A program made the translations under genes and the position numbers. A DNA stretch of 16,313 bases from JAAXQD01 sp035529735 (GTDB lineage Bacteria; Desulfobacterota; Desulfobacteria; Desulfobacterales; UBA11574). The notes beneath the pieces are model-generated. The model searched no databases. It was not told where the DNA came from and was given only the letters and a program-made list of their open reading frames with translations. This document shows, piece after piece, positions 6,523 to 13,133 of this stretch (the stretch's first letter is position 1; each line of letters starts with the position of its first letter). Where the stretch lies: NCBI GenBank assembly GCA_035529735.1, contig DATKWE010000073.1, forward strand, positions 1 to 16,313, read 5' to 3'.

Positions 6523-7926
6523 TCACTCTTTCTTAATTTTAGAAGTTAGATTTTGGCTTTTGGCGAAATAATTGCCAAAATAGGCTTTTATTGCAGTACG
6601 TGCGTAATAGCTTGCCCGCAGGCCGATATATTTCTCGTGCGCGACGAGAACGGACAATGCGATCTTGGCCGTTCCCCCTTTTTCCTCTGCAAATCCCACG
6701 AACCAGTCATACCGTGCATCGTGCGTGTCGTTATCCATGGAGCCTGTTTTCCCGCCGATATTGAGTCTGGAAAGGATCTTATCTTTCCGGTATCCTCTGA
6801 AAGCCTTTTTGGCGGTGCCGGACCTTATGGTTTCGGCCATTAGACCATTGAGGGTCTTGGATGCTTCGGGGGTAATCGCCTGGTTCATTGAAACCGACGT
6901 ATTGCGATAAATGACGTTATCATTTTCGTCGACGATTCGAACGACAATGGCGGGTTCCATCAACCGGCCCTGGTTGATGATTGCAGACGCCATCATTGCA
7001 CCGTGAAGGGGAGAGATGGTTGTATCCTGGTTGAACCCGCACGCAATTTCCGCCCACTGATACGGCGTGTCCGATAGATGGACGGCACTGGGATCAACTT
7101 GAATCTCAAAATTGATGTTTCTATTGAAGCCAAAGGCTTCAGCATATTCTTCGAGGGTGGTTTTCCCCAGGTAGTGGACACCGATTTTCCCAAAAACGGG
7201 GTTAACGGACTGTGCGAACGAATCCTGAAATGAAATCCGGTTGGTGTACTTGTTTGTCTGTTTTTTAAGCTGGGATTTGTACAAGGTGTGTTTCATGCCA
7301 TTGTATTTAAATTCATGGCTCGGACGAAAACCATTTTTTTCAATTGCCGCCGATGCGGTAACGATTTTAAAGATACTCGCTGCAGGAAATCTGCTGTCCA
7401 CACAAAGGTTTCTGGACGGATCTGTTTTATTGAAACTCACCATGGATAAAACTTTGCCGGTGGTCGGATCCATTGCCACAATTCCAATATACCGAGCGGT
7501 GGATGTGTCGAGTTTTTTTAGAATAAAATTCTGCAGGGGAATGTCTATACTGGTGTCCACACTAAATCTACGCCCGTTCGTAAAAACATCGATACGTTTA
7601 TTTTTGAGATTCACCAAGGATGAATCATCGAACAGGTTCTGAACAAACCTTTTATCGTTTAATCGGACCTGATTTAAAAGGGCATCGCTTTTTTTTCCAT
7701 TCAATGGAGAAAAAGAATCGGTCATCAAATGAGAAAATGATGTTCCTTCAAGGCCGCTGATGATCCCGTAACCCACAGCAAGGATAAGAAAAAAAAGCCC
7801 CGATACCTTAAAGATGCTTGTAACGAGTTTTTTTTTGGCAGCAGACCATTTCAGACCGGCCTGATAGTCTCTCCAGCCCGGTCTGTCCAGCGCCTCTGTG
7901 TCGGTCTTAATGCCGCGGTCAATCAT
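6523..7926 (-). CDS. Short penicillin-binding transpeptidase (peptidoglycan DD-transpeptidase)
   Basis: This 467-residue inner-membrane protein has a cytoplasmic N-terminus, one membrane segment at about 36-58 (SIFKVSGLFFLILAVGYGII), and a periplasmic transpeptidase domain from about 145 to 450. The three penicillin-interacting motifs are present: SIFK at 184-187 with nucleophile S184, SVN at 240-242, and KTG at 393-395. Only about 85 residues separate the membrane segment from the catalytic domain, so the usual class-B dimerisation (pedestal) domain is missing or very small, and there is no glycosyltransferase domain. It should cross-link peptidoglycan. The ATG at 7924-7926 lacks a good ribosome-binding site, but a stop lies close upstream and later starts would remove the membrane anchor. 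It resembles PbpA-like enzymes; I would not assign a specific symbol. Confidence 0.85.
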   Translation of the reverse strand: MIDRGIKTDTEALDRPGWRDYQAGLKWSAAKKKLVTSIFKVSGLFFLILAVGYGIISGLEGTSFSHLMTDSFSPLNGKKSDALLNQVRLNDKRFVQNLFDDSSLVNLKNKRIDVFTNGRRFSVDTSIDIPLQNFILKKLDTSTARYIGIVAMDPTTGKVLSMVSFNKTDPSRNLCVDSRFPAASIFKIVTASAAIEKNGFRPSHEFKYNGMKHTLYKSQLKKQTNKYTNRISFQDSFAQSVNPVFGKIGVHYLGKTTLEEYAEAFGFNRNINFEIQVDPSAVHLSDTPYQWAEIACGFNQDTTISPLHGAMMASAIINQGRLMEPAIVVRIVDENDNVIYRNTSVSMNQAITPEASKTLNGLMAETIRSGTAKKAFRGYRKDKILSRLNIGGKTGSMDNDTHDARYDWFVGFAEEKGGTAKIALSVLVAHEKYIGLRASYYARTAIKAYFGNYFAKSQNLTSKIKKE

Positions 7927-8044
7927 TTTTTAACGGATAACCATATCTTTTGAAATTCTATGCCGCTGAAAGCTAAAAATTACAGCGAGTTAAGTGATTT
8001 CGGATTTGTTCCGCCCATCATTCCGCCATGCCATTACGACGTTA

Positions 8045-8068
8045 CGGCTCAATCAGAGAAACGAGCCG
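8045..8068 (-). other. Weak hairpin just after metG
   Basis: CGGCTC and GAGCCG form a 6-bp stem with a 12-base loop, starting about 10 bases past the metG stop. There is no following T-tract, so it is not a standard intrinsic terminator. It may stabilise the transcript end, or be chance. Confidence 0.2.
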
Positions 8069-8077
8069 GCGCGATCT

Positions 8078-10000
8078 TCAGCTGATCGGTGTTCCGGGTT
8101 TTACTTTTTTATCCAGGGTTGCAATGGTGCAACCATCCCCTTCAACGGCGGCCAACAACATACCGTTGGACAGTATGCCCATCAATTTCGAAGGTTTTAG
8201 ATTGGCCACGACAATGACCTGCCGACCCACCAGTTCCTCAGGGGAATAGGACCCTGATATGCCGACCACGATGGTCTTTTTTTCTCCCAGATCCACTTCG
8301 AGTTTCAACATTTTTTTGGCTCTGGGGATCGCCTCGGCATGAATTACCGTTGCAACCCTGAGATCGATTTTATCGAATGTGTCGAGGGTTATTTCGGGCT
8401 TAACCGAAGGCATATCGCCACCTGATTCCCTTTTTGTCTGCAATGACGTCCGATCCTCTTTTAGGTCTATTCTTGGGAAAAGTGTAACCGATTTGGGCAG
8501 CTTCGTTCCAGATCCCAGGGATTTCCATGTTTTGAGGATATCTAAATGATAAAACGGTTTTTCCGGATCCAGACCCAGATGTTTTTGCATGGTCTTGGCC
8601 GTATCCGGCATTATGGGATAGATGAGTCCGGATATGATCCTTAGCGCTTCAAGAAGGTTATAAATTACAACTTCAAGCTGTTTCCGGCTCGATTTTTTCT
8701 TTGCCAGCACCCAGGGTGTCGTCAGATCGATATATTTGTTCATATGGCTGATAAATTCCCAGATGGCCATCAGCGCCTTATGAAAGGTAAATGTTTCCAT
8801 ATGATTTTCGAATTCGGTGATGGCTTTCAGTGCATCGGATTCCAGGCCCAGCTCCAACTCTCTTTCCACTTTGGCATCGATTTCCGGAACGACTCCGGAA
8901 AAGTATTTTTGGGCCATGGCTAGAGTTCTGCTGAACAGATTCCCTAGATCGTTGGCAAGATCAGAATTAATGCGTTGAACCAGTGCGGCTTCACTGAAGT
9001 TGGAGTCGAGTCCGAAAACCATATCCCGCATGAGAAAAAATCGAAATGCATCGAGGCCGTAAACATTTTTGAGTTGAAGCGGTTCCACCACATTCCCGAT
9101 ACTTTTTGACATTTTACTTTGATCGACATTCCAGTATCCGTGGACATGAAGCTGCTGGTACAACGGAATTCCGGCAGCCTTGAGCATAATGGGCCAATAA
9201 ATACCGTGGGGCTTTAAGATATCCTTGCCCACAACGTGCTGGGCATTGGGCCAGTATGTCTTGAATAGATCGCCATCAGGGTATCCCAGGGCCGAAACAT
9301 AGTTCAAGAGGGCATCAAACCATACATAGGTGACATAGTTTTCATCAAAGGGGAGCGTAATGCCCCACTGAAGGCGCGTTTTGGGCCTGGATATGCAAAG
9401 GTCTTCAAGAGGTTCTTTGAGAAACGACAAAACTTCGTTTTTATAACGCTCGGGAGTTATGAAATCAGGATTGTTTTTTATATGATCGATCAGCCAGTTC
9501 TGATACCGGCTCATCTTAAAAAAGTAGTTGGATTCTTTGATGATTTCCGGCGCTGTTTCATGGTCCGGGCATTTGCCGTCAACCAGTTCACGCTCTGTGT
9601 AGAAACGCTCGCATCCAAAACAGTAAAGCCCTTCATATTCACTAAAATAGATATCCCCTGCGTCGTAGATTTTTTGCATTATTTCTTCGACGATGGATAT
9701 GTGGAATGCATCCGTGGTACGGATAAAATAATTGTATTGGATATTCAGCTCGGGCCAAAGGGATCTGAACAACCCACTGATCTGGTCTACATAGGTCCGG
9801 GGGCTCAACCCCTCCTTTTTGGCAGAGCGCACCACCTTGTCGCCATGCTCGTCCGTACCGGTCAGGAAGAACGTCTCTTCTCCACGCATTGAATGAAACC
9901 GACAGGCAACATCTGCCACAATCGTCGTATATGCGTGCCCCAGATGGGGCCGGGCATTAACATAATATATCGGTGTTGTCATATAAAAAGGTTTAAACAT
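8078..10000 (-). CDS. metG: Methionyl-tRNA synthetase with C-terminal tRNA-binding domain
   Basis: This 640-residue cytoplasmic enzyme charges tRNA-Met with methionine. Visible landmarks: TTPIYYVNARPHLGH near the N-terminus with the HxGH signature at 19-22; a zinc knuckle with C127, C130, C144 and H147 (CxxC ... CxxH); WFDALLNY; and KMSKS at 296-300. The anticodon-binding helical region follows. From about 538 to the end there is a Trbp111/EMAP-type tRNA-binding domain (IDLRVATV ... NLKPSKLMGILSNGM). I chose the ATG at 9998-10000 because TTAAGGAAAAAA lies directly upstream and MFKPFYMTTP fits the family. An in-frame ATG at 10028-10030 overlaps the ricT stop by four bases and would add ten basic residues. 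It is coupled to ricT at the 3' end of the HU-holB-ricT-metG cluster. Confidence 0.95.
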   Translation of the reverse strand: MFKPFYMTTPIYYVNARPHLGHAYTTIVADVACRFHSMRGEETFFLTGTDEHGDKVVRSAKKEGLSPRTYVDQISGLFRSLWPELNIQYNYFIRTTDAFHISIVEEIMQKIYDAGDIYFSEYEGLYCFGCERFYTERELVDGKCPDHETAPEIIKESNYFFKMSRYQNWLIDHIKNNPDFITPERYKNEVLSFLKEPLEDLCISRPKTRLQWGITLPFDENYVTYVWFDALLNYVSALGYPDGDLFKTYWPNAQHVVGKDILKPHGIYWPIMLKAAGIPLYQQLHVHGYWNVDQSKMSKSIGNVVEPLQLKNVYGLDAFRFFLMRDMVFGLDSNFSEAALVQRINSDLANDLGNLFSRTLAMAQKYFSGVVPEIDAKVERELELGLESDALKAITEFENHMETFTFHKALMAIWEFISHMNKYIDLTTPWVLAKKKSSRKQLEVVIYNLLEALRIISGLIYPIMPDTAKTMQKHLGLDPEKPFYHLDILKTWKSLGSGTKLPKSVTLFPRIDLKEDRTSLQTKRESGGDMPSVKPEITLDTFDKIDLRVATVIHAEAIPRAKKMLKLEVDLGEKKTIVVGISGSYSPEELVGRQVIVVANLKPSKLMGILSNGMLLAAVEGDGCTIATLDKKVKPGTPIS

Positions 10001-10026
10001 TTTTTTCCTTAATCTTTTCAAAGGTC

Positions 10027-10833
10027 TCATTCCCGGGTTATCTCATCAATCCCGGCTTCTATCTCCTGTCCGTCTTCTAAACGAACAGCGATGCGATCAA
10101 ATATCGCGTTATGGCGTATCACTTTCCCCTTCCCGCTTTTGGTCGTTACCGTGACACCGATTTTCGGGAATTTTTTCCTGACCGCCTGGTACGTTTCACA
10201 TTCAAAGGTAAGACAACACATGAGTCGGCCACACTGTCCGGAAATTTTGGTGGGATTCAATGACAATCCTTGATCTTTGGCCATTCGTATGGAAACCGGC
10301 CCGAATTTCTCAATAAATGCCGAGCAGCATATTTCACGCCCGCACCTTCCGATACCGCCGGACATCTTCGCCTGGTTTCGTATTCCAACTTGTCTCATCT
10401 CTACTCTGACACCGAATTTTTTAACCAGCATCTTTACAAGTTGCCTGAAATCGACACGACCGTCAGATGTGAAAAAAAACGTCAATTTGCCGGCATCAAA
10501 GACGCTTTCAACGGCAAAAAGGTTCATTTTAAGACCCAGTTCCCGAATGCAGCTCAAGCAATAGACGTGGGCTTGTTTTTCCGTTGCCAAATTCTTTTCT
10601 TTTTGACGAAAGTCCTCCTGGCTCGGGAGACGGAACACCTTCTTCAGGGGCTTGCCGGATCGGCTTGCTGCAGATCCTTCGTATAGCACCGGCGGCGTGA
10701 CCACTATTCCCAAACCGAGCCCCTGTTCGGTTTCAACAATCACATGATCCCCGTGATTGAGAACAAAGGCACCACTGTCAAAATCATAAATTTTTCCGGC
10801 CGGCTTGAATCTTATTCCAACCACTTTTTTCAT
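10027..10833 (-). CDS. ricT: RicT/YaaT, PSP1 C-terminal domain protein
   Basis: This 268-residue protein belongs to the PSP1/YaaT family. In Bacillus subtilis, YaaT (RicT) works with RicA and RicF in an Fe-S-containing complex that affects RNA maturation and development; outside Firmicutes its role is poorly defined. The family core is clear: Cys-rich motifs YCLSC at 91-95, RCGREICC at 163-170 and QCGRLMCC at 200-207, then C212. These are the likely cluster ligands. A basic C-terminal tail region (KSGKGKVIRHN) follows. It overlaps the alternative start of metG by four bases. Upstream, a 155-base gap with several inverted repeats separates it from holB. The ribosome-binding site is weak (GGA seven bases upstream). 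RicA and RicF are not in this window. Confidence 0.9.
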   Translation of the reverse strand: MKKVVGIRFKPAGKIYDFDSGAFVLNHGDHVIVETEQGLGLGIVVTPPVLYEGSAASRSGKPLKKVFRLPSQEDFRQKEKNLATEKQAHVYCLSCIRELGLKMNLFAVESVFDAGKLTFFFTSDGRVDFRQLVKMLVKKFGVRVEMRQVGIRNQAKMSGGIGRCGREICCSAFIEKFGPVSIRMAKDQGLSLNPTKISGQCGRLMCCLTFECETYQAVRKKFPKIGVTVTTKSGKGKVIRHNAIFDRIAVRLEDGQEIEAGIDEITRE

Positions 10834-10877
10834 ATATCCAAATTCTTTGTTTTTTTCTAAAGGTTCAGCGCTTTGAA

Positions 10878-10900
10878 ATAAAATCGTGTTACGATTTTAT
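10878..10900. repeat. Perfect palindrome between holB and ricT
   Basis: ATAAAATCGT at 10878-10887 and ACGATTTTAT at 10891-10900 form a perfect 10-bp inverted repeat with a 3-base centre, about 45 bases upstream of the ricT start. On the coding strand it is followed by TTTC, so it could be a weak terminator or attenuator after holB, or a dimeric repressor site upstream of ricT. A second hairpin, GCAAG-AAAA-CTTGC at 10910-10923, lies next to it, and CAGGATC (10923-10929) can pair with GATCCTG about 30 bases further on. Confidence 0.5.
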
Positions 10901-10988
10901 GAAACTCCCGCAAGAAAACTTGCAGGATCTTGTAAGGGAAAGGCTAAAATACCATATGATCCTGTTTTGGCATTCTTTAGCTTGTAGA

Positions 10989-12062
10989 TCACATTTTTGC
11001 AAGTCGCATTATCAATACTTCCAAAGTAAGCCGCAAATTGGTGTTGGCCTGAATATTTTTCTGGGCAGCGTGAATGTTGTTAATCTTTGAAAGAATCGAG
11101 GCCACGGTCATATTTTGTGACGCCCGTTGAATCTTGCTTCTCAAATCCGTGTTGAGTATTCTCCCGGAATGATATTTCCAGACAACAAGGTCTCTAAACC
11201 AGGATTTAAGCACCTCCAGAGAGTCCCCGAGGGCCTCCTTATCCTTGACCAATCTTGCAGCAAATGCCAGGCGTGCGGCCATCGGTCTCATGGATAGTGA
11301 TTGAACCTCATCGATCAACCAGATCCTCCGGTTTATCCAATCGATCGGATTTTTTTTGCGGGTCATTGAAAAGGCCATGGAGACGCTTCCGTTGGCCATG
11401 GTCGCGATGATCTTTGCATCATCCGGATGCGTTCCTCGTTTTTCGACCAGCAATGCCTCCAAATGTTTTCGGGGAATCGGATTAAACCTGATATGCTGAC
11501 AGCGTGAAACGATCGTAGGGAGAAGATCCGATGTCTGCATGGCAGTAAGTATCAGAACCGTTTTGTCCGGCGGTTCTTCCAGCACCTTGAGTAGGGCGTT
11601 GCCTGCCGAAGGATTCATGGCCTGGGCATCGGATATTATGACCACTCGCAGCCTTGCCGCGTATGGTTTCATGGCGAGTGTGCTGCAAAGACTTCGTATT
11701 TGATCAATTCGGATAAAAGAACCTGATGGTTCAACCAGAATGACATCCGGATGACTGCCGGATTTAATTTTCCGACACGATGGACAACAGTCGCCAGGTC
11801 CTCTTTGGATTGTTTGATCCGGTATCGACCGATGATCGTCCCGGATTTTTGTATCTGCTGAAAGGTCGCCCTTCCTCCGGACCATACAATTGCAGACCAT
11901 AGCGAAAGCCGTCGCTGTCATCTTTTTGCCCACACCGTCAGCACCCAAAAAAAGAAGGGCATGCGGGATGGTTTTATTTTGAAGAAGCGTCGTTAAAAGT
12001 CTTATGGGCTGTTCTTGACCTACGATCGACTCGAAGCCGATTATCGATTCATAGCCAGACAC
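10989..12062 (-). CDS. holB: DNA polymerase III delta' subunit (clamp loader)
   Basis: This 357-residue clamp-loader subunit helps load the sliding clamp at primer termini. Domains: an AAA+ ATPase-like N-terminal half with P-loop-like LGADGVGKKMTA at about 39-50; cysteines C57, C59, C92, C93 and C96 (CCPSCRKIKSGSHPD) that form the usual delta' zinc module, but spread by about 30 extra residues; MNPSAGNALLKVLEEPP, the classic delta'/DnaX core; and VSRCQHIRF, the SRC arginine-finger motif. The C-terminal collar region is less conserved. It begins with GTG at 12060-12062, four bases after the HU-like stop and without a good ribosome-binding site, suggesting translational coupling. The first residues contain a small duplication (ESIIGF ESIVGQ). 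Confidence 0.9.
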   Translation of the reverse strand: MSGYESIIGFESIVGQEQPIRLLTTLLQNKTIPHALLFLGADGVGKKMTATAFAMVCNCMVRRKGDLSADTKIRDDHRSIPDQTIQRGPGDCCPSCRKIKSGSHPDVILVEPSGSFIRIDQIRSLCSTLAMKPYAARLRVVIISDAQAMNPSAGNALLKVLEEPPDKTVLILTAMQTSDLLPTIVSRCQHIRFNPIPRKHLEALLVEKRGTHPDDAKIIATMANGSVSMAFSMTRKKNPIDWINRRIWLIDEVQSLSMRPMAARLAFAARLVKDKEALGDSLEVLKSWFRDLVVWKYHSGRILNTDLRSKIQRASQNMTVASILSKINNIHAAQKNIQANTNLRLTLEVLIMRLAKM

Positions 12063-12066
12063 AAAT

Positions 12067-12342
12067 CTAATAATTTACACGATTTTTCAATTCTTTTCCA
12101 GATTTGAAAAACGGTAGCTTTTTAGGCTTAATGATCACCTCTTCACCGGTTTTTGGATTTCTGCCGGTATAGCTTTTGTAATCTTTAACAAAAAAACTGC
12201 ACAGGCCTCTAATTTCAACACGTTTTCCCTTTACCATGGCATCGGCCATGTTATCGAAAAATATCTCTACCACCCTTGCTGCCTCTGCTTTGGTAATGTT
12301 CGCTTCGGATTTCAAGGCGGAGATAAGCTCCAACTTGTTCAT
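12067..12342 (-). CDS. HU/IHF-family DNA-binding protein
   Basis: This 91-residue DNA-bending protein is full length for the family. Helical N-terminal dimerisation region about 1-40, then the beta-arm region with GRNPKTGEEV at 60-69, in which P63 is the residue that intercalates DNA in HU/IHF, and KPKKLPFFKSGKEL at the end. The arm carries the RNPKTGE signature common to both families; IHF-like and HU-like assignment cannot be separated from sequence alone. The ATG at 12340-12342 follows an excellent ribosome-binding site (AGGAGG, five to six bases away). It is the first gene of a likely operon with holB, ricT and metG. Confidence 0.93.
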   Translation of the reverse strand: MNKLELISALKSEANITKAEAARVVEIFFDNMADAMVKGKRVEIRGLCSFFVKDYKSYTGRNPKTGEEVIIKPKKLPFFKSGKELKNRVNY

Positions 12343-12381
12343 ATATCCTCCTTCTGAAAATATCTTTCTGTGATTTGATCG

Positions 12382-12424
12382 TTTGAAATTTTACACCTCG
12401 ATCCTGTGGAAACCGGATTTCAAA
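12382..12424 (-). promoter_or_regulatory. Inverted repeat at the 5' end of the HU-like transcript
   Basis: TTTGAAAT at 12382-12389 and ATTTCAAA at 12417-12424 are perfect inverted repeats with a 27-base interval. The upstream arm abuts the -10 element (12426-12431), so it would begin at about the transcription start. It may be an operator or a 5'-end stem in the roughly 75-base leader of the HU-like mRNA. Confidence 0.35.
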
Positions 12425-12425
12425 T

Positions 12426-12455
12426 TCTATAAAATGCGGACCTATAGCAAGTCAA
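12426..12455 (-). promoter_or_regulatory. Sigma-70-type promoter for the HU-like/holB/ricT/metG cluster
   Basis: On the minus strand, TTGACT (12450-12455) is followed after 18 bases by TATAGA (12426-12431). It sits between the end of the NusG-like gene and the HU-like start, about 85 bases from the start codon. The -35 is 5/6 to consensus and the -10 is weaker. Confidence 0.5.
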
Positions 12456-12465
12456 GTGGTTATGA

Positions 12466-12987
12466 TCATATTTTAGGCAGTAATTCAATATCCTCTTCAT
12501 TCACATTCACGCCCGCATATTGTCCCAGTGCCGCTATATTAACGATGACCCGACCTTTTCCCCTGTGCCGTGCGAAAGTCCCGACCACGCCGGCAAATGG
12601 ACCGTGGACAACGATGACCCGATCCCCTTTTTTAAATCGGGAACCCGTCGTAACAGAATCGTTCCCTTGAACGATGATCTTCAAAGAGTCGATGGTTTCG
12701 GAAGGCACCGGAATGGGCCCGTCTTTGTTGCCCACCAAACGGACAGCGCCGACGGTCTTTACAATTTCAATATGTTCATGAGCCCCAAGCTTGGTTTTTA
12801 CAAACAGGTATCCAGGGAACAGCGGAACTCGGATCATCACCTTGCGGTCACGTCGTTTGCTTCTCACCTGGATCTTTGGGAGAAAAACCTCCAACGATTT
12901 TTTTGTCAGGCCTTCGTTGACCACATTTTCAAACCTGCTTTTTGTATGCAGGACATACCATGAATCATCTATTTTATCTAGGGTCAT
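12466..12987 (-). CDS. NusG/RfaH-family specialised transcription elongation factor
   Basis: This 173-residue protein is a NusG paralog. The NGN domain spans about 8-105: WYVLHTKSRFE, the EVFLPK strand, and VPLFPGYLFVK at 54-64, the most conserved NGN motif; it binds the RNA polymerase clamp. A KOW domain follows at about 119-173 (KKGDRVIVVHGPFAGVVGTF ...). The basic VRSKRRDRKV linker inside NGN replaces the loop present in housekeeping NusG. The style (divergent NGN, short, not adjacent to secE or rplK) is that of UpxY/RfaH/LoaP-type factors that act on specific long operons, often for polysaccharides. Targets are unknown here. Start at 12985-12987 with a weak ribosome-binding site. It sits directly downstream of lptD. 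Confidence 0.85.
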   Translation of the reverse strand: MTLDKIDDSWYVLHTKSRFENVVNEGLTKKSLEVFLPKIQVRSKRRDRKVMIRVPLFPGYLFVKTKLGAHEHIEIVKTVGAVRLVGNKDGPIPVPSETIDSLKIIVQGNDSVTTGSRFKKGDRVIVVHGPFAGVVGTFARHRGKGRVIVNIAALGQYAGVNVNEEDIELLPKI

Positions 12988-13098
12988 ATGTCTTTTCGGA
13001 TATCCATCTAAATTTTCTCAAAGCAGAGAAAACTTCTGGAAATTCGGATCATTATCGTCATTAAACTCATTTTGCCATGTTATTTATGTAACTAATTA

Positions 13099-13127
13099 AG
13101 TATATTCTGTTTGTCTCAATAAGTCCA
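13099..13127 (-). promoter_or_regulatory. Possible promoter for the NusG-like gene
   Basis: Immediately after the lptD stop, the minus strand has TGGACT (13122-13127), a 17-base spacer and TATACT (13099-13104, 5/6 to the -10 consensus). This would give a leader of about 105 bases. The -35 is only 4/6. Confidence 0.35.
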
Positions 13128-13133
13128 GGGTAA

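Noticed and set aside
8045..8068. Intrinsic terminator after metG
   Set aside because: The stem is only 6 bp with a 12-base loop and no T-tract, so I list it only as a weak hairpin.
10899..11090. 63-residue plus-strand open frame overlapping the end of holB
   Set aside because: It is antisense to holB, lacks a convincing ribosome-binding site, and its head is the palindrome region.
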